A DNA stretch of 64,000 bases. Origin: Patellaria atrata CBS 101060 (lineage: Eukaryota; Ascomycota; Dothideomycetes; Patellariales; Patellariaceae). Position numbers and translations under genes: made by a program. The stretch covers positions 128,123-192,122 of the forward strand of contig MU006102.1 in NCBI GenBank assembly GCA_010093705.1, in the 5' to 3' direction. Below, one piece after another: positions 53,945 to 64,000 of the stretch (position 1 is the first letter of the stretch; every line of letters begins with the position of its first letter). The notes under the pieces are model-generated. The model did no database searches. It was not told where the DNA came from and saw only the letters and a list, made by a program, of their open reading frames with translations.

Positions 53945-56131
53945 CTACCCATACTCCCCTACTCCCAGCCTCCCCAAGCGATCCAAGCGATCCAACACCC
54001 CACACCCCTCATCCACCAGCGCGCCCGCCATGCGCAAGCCCTCCCTCTCACTGATATGCATCAGGACTCCCCTGATCCATCGGCGCTGGGTCTTCGTAGT
54101 ATGCGGGCTCCCACGCAGGGCCACATGTAGCGGCCACATGAGGAAGTAGCTGTTGAGAGGCGAAGTAGTACTGCTGATCGGGGGTTCTGGAAACGGGTTA
54201 GTAAGGTTTATGGAGGCGGGGACGAGGTCGATGAGGGTGTCTATGAGGGATGATTGCGTGCGGACGGCGCGGTTCGTGAGGTGCGATTTGGAGAGGCGGA
54301 GGGTGGGTTGAGGGGGAGGCGATGGCGAGAAGCACGAGCGAAATGTGTGATCTGTGGAGCCGCTGGTGGGGCTTGAGTCGTTGCTGGAGGAGCGGGACGA
54401 GCGTATGAACTGGGAAATGTGGTGCCAGTTTGAGTAGTGCGAGAGGCATGTTTCGAGGAGTCTGTTGAGGACGATTCTGGAGGCGACATAGAAGTGCCAG
54501 TTGCTGGCAATCCAAGAGGGCTCATTGCCGTGTGCTGAGACAACGGCCGCAGATTTCTCTAGTTTCTCGTCTAGAGTAACTATATCTTCAATCAGTTGGA
54601 TGAGAGTGCTGAAGTCTTCGATTGTCAGGACGTCATTGATTTGGCTCCTATTGCTGTAAGGAGATGATTTAGTACGGATTAGATCCGGATCGAGGAGAAT
54701 TTTGGCACGTTCCAGCATTCCTGGAATCTCAGATATGACTTTCATGAGATGTTCATTGGGTTTCCAGGATTCCCAGGTGTGGTCGAAGATCTTGGAAGCT
54801 TTTGTCCCGGTAATCATGCCGTGGACAATGGTTTTAAATATTTGTACGCGAAACATCGCGAGACCTATGTCTTTCTGTAATTGAGCTCGCCCGCGCTGCA
54901 ATACAAGACTGGTAGCCCCATTGAGATGGTATATCCAGGAGGAAAGTGAAGTCTTCCCCTTCGAGTCGGATGTTGAAATGTTTATGCTCTAAATGGTAAG
55001 TTAGATTTCTATTTCTCCTTCGGAACACTATCAAACGGAAAGATAGACGGAGGATGAGAGGTTTAGAAGCTAAGTGGTAATGTCCACTTACCTCATAGAG
55101 AATCAATAAATGAACTGCCATCATCGTCTCGTCTTTCAAAGCCTCGCTACTATTTCTCAGGGCTTTATTTGTCGCCCTAATAGCGACAATATATCGCTTG
55201 CTCGCCAACTCCAATGCCGCAGCATCATTCCTCTTATTCGCTAAATGCGCCAGCGCAACGGCTTCGGTAGCAGATGTCATGCAGTTCCGTCTTTTTGCAC
55301 GTCCATACTCGTTTGGGAGAAAGTCAAGGCTAAATACGTACGTCTTTGGAGCCCAGGCATAATCCTGGAAGAATACCCCAACCGCTTGATCTTCGAGATT
55401 CTGCGGTTGCAGTCCAGTCATCGGAGGTCCAGTGTTCCATACATATTGTAGTTGTTGTTGTGGCTGGGTCTGCAGCTGCTGTACTGGTCCGCGGACTACG
55501 GTCATGGCGTTACTCGCCTCTCCTTGGATCCATGTTCCGGGAGTAGTTCCATGCAGTTGAGGCTGTAAAGTAGCTGCCGTCGTTGTTGTTGCATAGTCTG
55601 GAGCTATGGGACCTGCTGATAGATCCGTATGGGCGTAGTAATCCTGGATTTTTTCTTCCGGAGCGGGTAGCTGTACTTCTCCTACTGGTACTGCTGCTTT
55701 CTTGTGGGCCCGAGTTTTGGCAGACTCTGTATCGTCACGGAAAATTAAGTCACTTCGTTCCCGATACCCCTCGCAGGTGTACTTCCCCTTGGATTTGGCA
55801 CAATTATTGCAAAATGGTTTGCCTTCATCACACTGCCGGCCGTTAGCTACTCCGGACGAGTTTCGTTACAAAGTCTCCTCAGGGACAATGATACAGGCCT
55901 TTGCGGATGTATTACGTTCACTCAGGATCATGATTCGGGAATGGTACAATCACAATGTAAGGATCTTGAGATCGTTTGATCATGACTTCAGGATCTATAC
56001 ATTGATGCATCTTATTCCTGTCTCTCATGGGATTCGCACTCGGCCATGCTGTATAAAGAGATGAATGGACTAACCTTGATCTTTCTCCTCAAACATGTCT
56101 TACATCCTTTGCTCGGGCCGTTATATGGCAT
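53945..56131 (-). CDS. Zn2Cys6 fungal transcription factor
   Basis: Exons 56131-56075, 55832-55092 and 54988-53945 give 613 residues. The zinc cluster is split by intron 1: exon 1 ends GCKTCLRRKIK and exon 2 begins CDEGKPFCNNC, with the sixth Cys in KGKYTCEGYRER, so Cys spacing is 2, 6, 6, 2 and 8. A Gln/Pro-rich linker (VQQLQTQPQQQLQ) follows, then a helical fungal-specific regulatory region (ALKDETMMAVHLLILYE, SWIYHLNGATSLVLQRG). The C-terminal end is VLDRLDRLGRLGVG. Such factors bind CGG-type half sites in the nucleus; the targets here are unknown. Intron 1 is 242 nt, longer than others in the window. Confidence 0.88.
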
Positions 56132-57851
56132 ATTGTCGCGGGTTCACCGTGCGGACGGGAGTTTAGAAACCTTCGGATGCGAGGATAGATTTACAAGAAG
56201 CACAATTCACTATGTATGAAGACTAGAAGACAATCAGTATAGATCAAACAGAAGGATCATGTATGGTCGGAAACCTACCCTAAACTGCAGCGAACGTTTC
56301 TTAAGTATGATCCTTCAAAGTAGGCTTATATCTCGGCCATCCTCTTTCTCATTTCCAATAGTGAAAAGGCGCAGTTGAGATCCAATTCGTAAGGATGCCA
56401 GATTAACGCGTCATGCTTTAAGCGCACATATTGTGGAATGATATGAACGAAGTCCAGAAGGTAGGACGTTGTTTCCCAGTCCCAGTTCAAACATGCAGCA
56501 AACTAGTCCGGTGAACTGGTTCCCGAGTTCCGAGTGACGCCTGAGCTCGCAAGCCTAGGGAATAAGGAATATAGAGATTGACGTAGAATGGTCGTTTTTC
56601 CGCGTCCACCGCGTTTACAGATCCATTAACCTTAGAGAATGCAGAGAATGCGTTTAGCTCTGCCTCGAGTCAGACTGACATCTCGCAAGAAGGTCGAACC
56701 GATGCCATAGTACGTATATTCATGCCGGCCATGATACCGTTACGGGAGGAAGTCCACCTCTTTTCTATTGAAGTTTTCGCATATCGCATGGACTTTGTAT
56801 TACAGAAGAATTTTGGGTGATGTTCCCGAACGGCCCCTGACAGTAGTCTGCATGTGCGGGCCGTTCGGCTGATGTTGCACTTAAGGAGCCTTACGATCGA
56901 ATCTGGTTTTGAATTTGGCCTTGGTGTAGGGATGATAATCCTTCCGTTGTGCTAGGAGTGTCAAAATATCTCGCTTGCGTTATGAACGATGAGGGGATGT
57001 TGTTGATGTTGTTCATCCGCTCAAAAAACCTACAACAACTCCGATAGATTCCCCTCTGGCCCCTAGACACTATATTTATCTGTTTAAATGGGTTATACTC
57101 CGAGATCCTTAAGAATAATCCATATCTCATCCTGAGAGCATTGGCCTGAATTTGCCTTAAACCCATGCGTTTCATGATTCTCAGGTCGGCACCGCCGTGA
57201 TAGGGCTGCAGCTGCGAAACATAGAGGTCGAAATTTGACTTAGGGGAACCACAATCTAACCTAAAGAAGGGGAGGCTTCCGAAAAAGAAAAAGGAGAAAG
57301 GAGAAGATAGTTGATAGTTGCTGGTTGATAGCTGATAGACCGACTTCCAACATTCCCGTCTTCGAAGCCACTTCGATTTAGCATGACAATACTACGGTAG
57401 TATAACTAGACCTACATTTCGAATGCCACTGATGACTACTGTGTTTCAAGCGAGGGTACGTACAGACGCTCCATTTCTGATGTAGTGATCATCTTTTTGC
57501 CCCATCATCCTCGGAGTGTTTTGCTTGGCCCCTATGAAGTTGAATAGCACTCTTCCGGATTCTCTTCACCTAACACCCCAAGATGGTTTTACTTGCTGGT
57601 ACCGGCCGGTAGAGCTAGCTTGCAGAGACTACTCTGCGCATCTTCTCCTTCAACGTCTAAACTCTTTGATATTGTCTTTCCGTTAGTTGCATCTAATGTT
57701 CCGGTGCGGGGCATAAACAATAGACAAAGCATGATAATGAGCTCGAAGATAGTGCGATATTAGGAAGACCTGTGCGTCAGTTGCGTTGTACTACATACAC
57801 ACATGACCCCTATCTCTAACTATCACATGCGATTGCTATAACGGAAAGGTG
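56132..57851. other. Long intergenic region
   Basis: Promoter side of the Zn2Cys6 gene and 3' flank of the GRAM/VASt gene, 1.7 kb. Short frames (for example 56891-57175) are not protein-like. A TTGATAG word repeats a few times near 57310-57340. No RNA gene or element recognised. Confidence 0.5.
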
Positions 57852-60800
57852 CTACCCGGGGATAGATGCATCCCTCTCCTTTCTTCCTTTCTGTTTTCTT
57901 CTCTCCACCGCGTCTTTCAATGCTTCCAACCTCTCCTGAGTCACCCTGATTGCCTCGTCAATCTCTCGCTCCGTCATGGCCTCGTCCTCCAATCTGCCTT
58001 CCATGGATTTAGATTTCCGTAGTCGACGCCGTCGATCCAGATCTTCCTCGTCTCTCAAGACATCAGCAGATATTCTGTCAAGGGCCATTCGATCTTCCAG
58101 CCATTTCCATAGCTCACTCTCTTCCCGTCGCCAGATCTCTTCATATGCAGCAATACGCTGCGGTGTAGCGATGCCTGAGAGACCGATTCCGCCCATGTTT
58201 ACCCCAGGCCCTGACGAGGGTCTGCTGAACCAAAACAGACTTGCGAGAATGAAGAAAATTGCTGTGATGACCGTGGCAGTGCCTAACAGGTCTACGATAG
58301 GTCCGAACACTGAACGTAAAGGTTCGAGGAGACCCCGACTTGCATTGCCAGCCCGATCACGGGTATTACTGGTGGTGTGGGAGTCCACAGGAGCTGGTGC
58401 ATCCGAGATTTCCTTTCTCCGCCGGCCTTTGCCTGCTTTCCCTTTTGGAGCAGATTTTAGTAGTGGTTTCGCTGATACTGCAGCCCGAAGAGCTGCCACG
58501 ATGTCTTTAGCATATTGTGTTTGCCCGTCGTTGGCGCCTTTCTCAATGGGACCTGATCGTTGTCAGCCGCTTTCTTCTTCCTTGAAATACTCCTACTAGG
58601 GAGATACCTTTAAGCCAACTCTTCCCTGACCATTCGACAGTACATGTCATTATTAGCCTCGTCCCGTTATTTGGGCCCCATGACAAGCAATATCTTGTCT
58701 TGACTACAAAGATGTTTCCACTTGGGACATCTGGATTCTGCGTGGAGCACAATACCGTGACCGCTTTTTCTAAATCAAATTGCTCGAGGCTCTGATTGAT
58801 GATACATTTCGTTTGCTTAGGGCCAATTGCTGCATATAGAGGCTTGATGAAACTGTAGCTGAATGTTTTCGCATGTGGGCCCACGCCCTTACCGTCATCT
58901 TCCAGTTGTAAATCCATCGATTTTTGTTCGTCGATCAGCCACTTGCGCATGAAGCTACCAGAAGCCGGTCCGAACATCATCGAGTATATCTTGCCGAGAG
59001 GCGCAGCAATTACGGTATCCACAAGCAATTTATCATAATGGCTCGTTCCATCACCACAATCGGTTGGGGCATGCGTTGTCGGACCCGGGAAGTCGGCACT
59101 GGCAACCGCTCCGGTAAGAGCGGCTTCGACCGCATTAATGTCCTTAGCGGTCCCATTTGCTACTGGTTGGCCGACCACTGCAGCAGATGTTTTCCGGGAT
59201 ACCGATTGTAGATCTCCCAAATCGCTCCCGACAATGCTTCCTTCGCCCCCTTCCGTGTAACTAGCATTATCTTCTTCTTCCTCTGCATCCTCATCGTAAA
59301 CCTCGTCGTCGGAGCCCTCCTCTGAATCATCATTTGTACCCATAGATTCAGCTTTCTCAGTTTTGTCACCAGTTCCTTCATTATCGAGCATCACGCCGTT
59401 TACTGAAGATTTTAGATTCGGATGACTGATCTTCCAGATTCCGATGATGAGATCATATGTCGAGTCCCTCGAAACGAAACTCGCGAAAACATTACGTGCA
59501 TGGAGCGTCTGGATGACAATCGCATTGGGAAATATGACTGCCGTGCTCTTCTTCTCCACTGAAACGACCTCATCGAAACTTATTACAAGATTCGTTACCC
59601 AACCAAGGATATTACTCGAAAAGCACATATGACCTTCAGAGACATATAACCTGCCGTGGAGTAAGATATCCTTCTGCAGGGCAGCGCTGTAGTCTTCAAT
59701 CAAGTAGTCGTCTTCTGGGACGCTTCTGAAGAGACCATGAAAATCCCTATTCCGTTTGCTGCTCGCGACGGCGAATCCCGTCAAGCGCTGCGCACTGGAC
59801 GATGGATTGGCTAACCCAGTATGAGTTTGTGATATTGCAGCAGCAATGGCACTATGTCCAGTCGTTGCTGAACTTCCTCTGTGCCGCCTTCCCTTTGTCT
59901 TCTCGCTGATGCGGCTGCGTACACTTCCACTCCGGCGGATCCCCGAGCTGTCTAAATCATTTGCCGGAGTACGTGGGGGCGTCCTATCACCTATTATACC
60001 TGTAAAAGAGCGAGAGCGGTCTCGATCACCCGACATACTCTCTGTCGTCGAGCCTGCTTTCTCGTCGCCATTTGGACGGTCGAGATATGCAGCAGAGATA
60101 GCACGTGCAGCAGCGGTATCTTCGGCATTAGCAGCGGCTTCGTCGTTATCAAGAGTTGAGCCATTACTAAGATCTGTTTTGGAAGCCATTGGAGACGGTT
60201 CGCTCGGATCTACTATTCCAAGATGGGAGAAGGAGAGGTTACCGGAGCCAAGAGTCTCAATAGCAAGCGGTTTCTTTTTGATGGTGTTCTCCGGGGAGCC
60301 AGGAATGACCTCCTCACCACCTGACTGGTTCTCCTTTGATTGGTCTGAGCCGCCAGTCCCGCTACGATTGCGAGGGTTATTATTTATAGTACCGATAGTG
60401 TTAGTCAAGGAATTTGCCGCGTTCTGTGCAGCAGAGAAAACAGATGAGAAGAAACTTGAGGAAGAAGCCTGCAGAGAGGTAAGCGTCCCTCCAGGTGTCT
60501 TGGCCTCTTCGACTGTTGGTGTTAAAGGAGCAGAGATGGAGTTAGAAAGCTTGCTCGGTGGGTTCGTGCCGGATCTTGCGCGGCGATGTGATATCATGTT
60601 CCCCGAAGGGGATGTAACAATATTCGACTCCGATTGACTAGTTTTATGTAACGCACCATCGGTTGCGCTTTTTAACACATTTGAAGCTACTTTACCAGAT
60701 CGTGGTGCTCGTGGTTCGGTTGGTGTCGGAGGGGTAATGAGTGTTGTCGGAGCTTCGTGTACGCTAAGTGGAGTTGAAGGTACGGATGCAGATGTGTCGA

Positions 60801-62193
60801 TACGTCGCGGTGAAGCTGTACTGTTGATGGATACGGTGGATTCTCCCGCAGATACGCCAGTGTTGGTATGCTGAGGGAGCTCTTCAGTATCTTTTGAACC
60901 CCTCCGCGAGCCAGAATCACCCTTTTTCCCAGCAAAGAGGTTGCCGAGCCCTCCGTTGCTTCCGGCAGATTTGACCGTGTCTGTCTCGCCCGGTCCCACA
61001 AGCTTTGGCGTAGTAGACCTCCGCGCAGGGACAAAGGCGTCCTTGAGCTTTCCCACGGGAGATGTACTACGCTTTTGTGACGAATATACGTCTGATGTAC
61101 TCGCGTGCTCTGGCGCCAGCGTGTCGTCAAGAGATTGTGAGGTCTCCACAGCAGGACCGAATGCGTTCGAGCCACGGGTTTCCGAGGCGATCAGAGGGGA
61201 AGAAAGTGTTAAGTAGCCAGCGTGAGACTGTCGGGGAGATAGCGTTGGTCTGGGTGGAGGGCTGATGATACGGCTGGTTAGTGGACAATGCGAAGTGAGC
61301 GAGAGGGCTGTGTAGGGTATGATGGAACCGCTGAGGAAAGTAGAGCAAGGTAACCAATGCGTCAATGAAGAACTGGAAATGCGCAACCTCTGGAATGACC
61401 GCCAGCGGTATGAATGTTACAAGGTAAAATCATACTTGTGTATTTGTACGTAAGGTACTGTTGTTGAAGGTAAAAAGTTGTACAGTAAGGTGAGTTCTAG
61501 ATGCGGAGACGAGAAGTGGGTCGTAAGTTACGAGGGTCCTCGTCAACGCAAGGTACAGTAACTCCGCATCCGATTCCAGAACAAGGCAAGTTCGCGACGT
61601 TCGAGCATCAGGTCGGGTAGGGTATACAAAATGACTAATGAGATAAAGAAAAGAAACAGTAATGCTTACGAATCGACATCTGAATCTTCCGTCAACAGAC
61701 TGCTGGCTACACTTTTGTGAAGTTGAAGACTCTCTTCGCTAGGGTTAGGGTTCGGTAAGCTTCCTGTCGCGTCCCCTCCGAAGGTGCTATGCTGTAACAA
61801 ATGAAGGCCTGAACCTCTGCGACTCTGTAACTCTTGTTCTAATTCCTCCGTTGACATGCTCGCGCCTGGATTGTTGGTCTTTTTCTTCGCTTTCCGCCTC
61901 GAAAACAGCTTAGAAACGCGATTTTGTGTGCTACCACTCTTCTCCGAACTGATGCTACTGCGGCGATCATCAGACTGTCTACGAGTTTTGTCCATGAGTT
62001 TGTCAAGGGCGCCGTCTAGGGAAGGCCTTTTGGCCGTGGTAGATCCGTCGTTACTGAGACCATTGCTTGCAAGAGATAGCGTGGAGGAATCATCGATACG
62101 GGAGTTCCTGCGGCTTCTGTTCCCCTTGAAAAGGCCTGATAGATTGGAACTGCCAGCTGTGGGTTGATGGGTAGATTCTGGAGTTAGAGACAT
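57852..62193 (-). CDS. GRAM/VASt sterol-transfer protein, Lam/Ysp2-like
   Basis: Exons 62193-61670, 61261-58608 and 58552-57852 give 1292 residues. A disordered Ser-rich N-terminus (over 600 residues) precedes a GRAM domain that starts near DFHGLFRSVPEDDYLIEDYS and includes LYVSEGHMCFSSNILGW. An acidic linker follows, then a VASt (StART-like) domain (about residues 915-1060) from HYDKLLVDTVIAAPLGKIYS to MTCTVEWSGKSWLKG. Near residue 1155 is one membrane helix (ATVITAIFFILASLFWFSRP), then a C-terminal coiled coil. This is the layout of yeast Lam/Ltc/Ysp2 proteins, which move sterols at ER-plasma membrane or ER-mitochondria contacts. Intron 1 is 408 nt and contains GTACAG words. Confidence 0.88.
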
Positions 62194-62795
62194 GGTGCCT
62201 CTCGCCTAAGTAGCGGAAAGAAATAGGAAGGTGATTAGAGTATTTGCGTTAGATGTAATGGCATCGAATCCTCTAGCAGTGCTTGGGTTTATGTGCTCTT
62301 TGGGAGCTGCTTGATAAGTCCTCGGGGGGGGGGGGGGGCTAAGGAAAGAGCTGAGCAGCGTTTGTCTCATGTAAGTTGAAATCTACCCGGCGCATATTTT
62401 GTAGAAATCCGCCTTGCTGACCCAGAGATCATGTAGAAGGTACCAGCGTTCAAGCCGTACAAAAAGAAAAGTCGCGATAGGTTGCTGTGGGGGAGTAGTT
62501 TGTAGATATTGGGGGGTAAAGGTTCTGGTGGTATTTCAATATGGGTATCATGATCCTGTATAGGGCTAGTTCTATCTGAGAAGTGCCTCGTCATTTGGCG
62601 TGAAGACCCCCTGCGCGTGTCCCGCGGACGCACATGTTCGCAGTTTCACACAGCATTCCGCACCTCATCAACACCTCAGTCTCCTACAAGTACTCCGTAC
62701 AATAGGGTCACTTCATTTATATGAGACCTTCGCTACTCTACCATCGTCCAACCATCCTTGATGCTGTAACTCACGACACCTAAACGAGAGAAGAC
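62194..62795. promoter_or_regulatory. Divergent region with a G15 tract
   Basis: 602 bp between the divergent GRAM/VASt and MIT-like genes, so it holds both promoters. It includes a run of 15 G at 62324-62338, a homopolymer likely to be variable or mis-sequenced, and TCCGTACAAT at about 62694. Confidence 0.55.
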
Positions 62796-64000
62796 ATGGA
62801 AGCAGCACCACTCACTATTGTCAGTAGTGTCATTCTTGTCCGCAAACTCCGCGGTTCCCTCCAACTAATATATCCCAATAGGCACACTCTCACGCTCTAA
62901 AAGCATCTCGCGAGACCGAAAAGTCAAATAACATTGCTGCAACTGATGCTCATGAGCTTGCTGCTTCCAGCTATGCCGACGCGGCAAAGGATACGGAAGA
63001 TGTTGAGGCCTTGCGCATGCTGAAGTTGCTAGAGGAACAACATCACCAGCTGGCACGCATCATAAAGTCTGGAGGCACACGTCCTGTTAGAAAAGCTCCC
63101 GTAGAACATATTGTCGAAATATCAGATACCAAGTCTACGCAACCTGCTTCTGACAGCAATGATGCAGATCAAACGGCTGCCGTACAACGTCTAGCACCAG
63201 CACAAAACTCTCCATCGACTCAAAGGAGGGCAGCAAGGGAGCTATCGTCTTCCATAGCTAGCAATCTCGCCTCAGCTCGCGGAATACCGTCCCAACAACG
63301 TCGTGGGATACCAGCATCGCCTTCGGTTTCTGCGGAGCATGCTGGGGGGAAGATCCTCGGACGGTTAGAGCGTGAAGATAGTTTCGAGAACCAGCCTTCA
63401 TCTTCACGGACACAAGTATCACGCCGCCAGTCTTCTTCTCCTCGCCGGGTTCTCAAACCTCCCCCTATCGCAGTTGCTTCCTCAACCTCGCATTCCAAGC
63501 CTACAATTGTTCAAGATTCAAAACCTCTCTCATCAGCATCAGACAAACCATTCGAGAATTTTTATTCAAGGTTTGAGTCAGTTTTCCGGACAATATCTGC
63601 TCCTCTCGCTTTTTCTGCCCTCCCTTTGTTCCCTGGAACAGAGTCTACCCCAACCGCTCCAAATAGTCCTCCAAAGAACACGAAAACAGCTACAAAAGAA
63701 CGAATTCCGCCTCAAAGTTATGTCCATTCTTCTTCTTCGCCTGATTATAGGAAAATGTTCTCGAAAGCCACTATTCGTGTTCTTGAGGATGAACCCGGTG
63801 GCGCAGCTATCAGTGGTGCAGAGAGTTTCTATTTTGTACCCGGTACCACTACGTATGCCGGAATGCTAACACGAGAAGATAGTGCAAACAAAAGAAGCAA
63901 CTTGTCTGATCTCATTGAGGAAGAGGAGTTTGTTGACGCATACGAGAATCCGATCCCAGTAAGTCCGGGTTCACCAAACCATATGAGAAAGGGGCGAAGA
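62796..64000 (+). CDS. MIT-domain-like protein, 5' part (cut by window end)
   Basis: Exon 62796-62819 encodes MEAAPLTI. After a 62-nt intron (GTCAGT...AATAG), exon 2 runs open from 62882 to the window end, 373 codons. The first 70 residues are two or three Ala/Glu-rich helices (HALKASRETEKSNNIAATDA, DTEDVEALRMLKLLEEQHHQ) that look like an MIT (microtubule interacting and transport) domain. The rest is Ser/Pro/Arg-rich with a conserved-looking patch (KATIRVLEDEPGGAAISGAE and FYFVPGTTTYAGML). It may relate to Atg38/NRBF2-like or other trafficking proteins, but that is a guess. A GTAAGT at 63959 could be either coding or a donor. Confidence 0.6.

Noticed and set aside
62324-62338. G15 tract as a second quadruplex or regulatory site
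   Set aside because: It is a plain homopolymer without separate runs and loops, and its length is likely unreliable in sequencing.
1-64000. CRISPR arrays, rRNA genes, intact transposases
   Set aside because: None seen on reading through both strands; the organism is a eukaryote, and the only repeats are those listed.

Overview
The window is a gene-dense stretch of a filamentous ascomycete (Pezizomycotina) chromosome. The evidence is short introns (about 45-140 nt) with GTRNGY donors and CTAAC-like branch points, an arginine attenuator peptide upstream of a CPA1 gene, a LaeA-type methyltransferase, a Zn2Cys6 regulator and a secreted sedolisin. A Leotiomycete-like origin is my impression only. 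Most genes below are exon models joined by hand from splice signals, phase and family conservation, so internal boundaries are predictions.

Layout. 0-4 kb: an unidentified coding-like frame, then divergent NSRP1-like and NFKBIL1-like genes that share a 173-bp promoter gap. 4.6-6.1 kb: a nine-exon LaeA-like methyltransferase. 6.1-8.5 kb: gene-poor, AT-rich sequence with two decayed repeat copies and a 24-bp perfect palindrome. 8.5-17 kb: TMEM170-like and PEX8 (divergent), the arginine attenuator uORF with CPA1, mitoribosomal mL46, and a CRIPT gene. 17.6-27.6 kb: P4-ATPase flippase, neurochondrin-like protein, MTG1 GTPase and ZIP zinc transporter. 27.6-29.8 kb: gene-poor and rich in GTACAG/GTACGG words. 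29.8-46.7 kb: Cys-rich unknown protein, PFS2, DGAT1, MGST3-like MAPEG protein (with a 100-N assembly gap in an intron), ECM14 pseudo-carboxypeptidase, Sec7/PH Arf-GEF and twinfilin. 47-50.2 kb: a decayed island with a kinase-like pseudogene, a Gln-rich pseudogene and three diverged tandem repeats, with changes that look like RIP (C:G to T:A). 50.6-64 kb: sedolisin, a G-quadruplex motif, a Zn2Cys6 factor, a GRAM/VASt sterol-transfer protein and the 5' part of an MIT-like gene cut by the window edge.

The genes are mainly housekeeping and do not form one pathway. Loose themes are RNA processing (NSRP1, NFKBIL1, CRIPT, PFS2), mitochondria (CPA1, mL46, MTG1), and lipid or membrane biology (flippase, DGAT1, Lam/Ysp2-like, PEX8, Arf-GEF). 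I found no secondary-metabolite cluster, CRISPR array, tRNA, rRNA or intact mobile element, and no strong case for a wholly new system. The most informative features are the attenuator uORF with its 12-nt exon, the micro-exon LaeA-like gene, the RIP-like decayed island, and the palindromic TGTACA elements.
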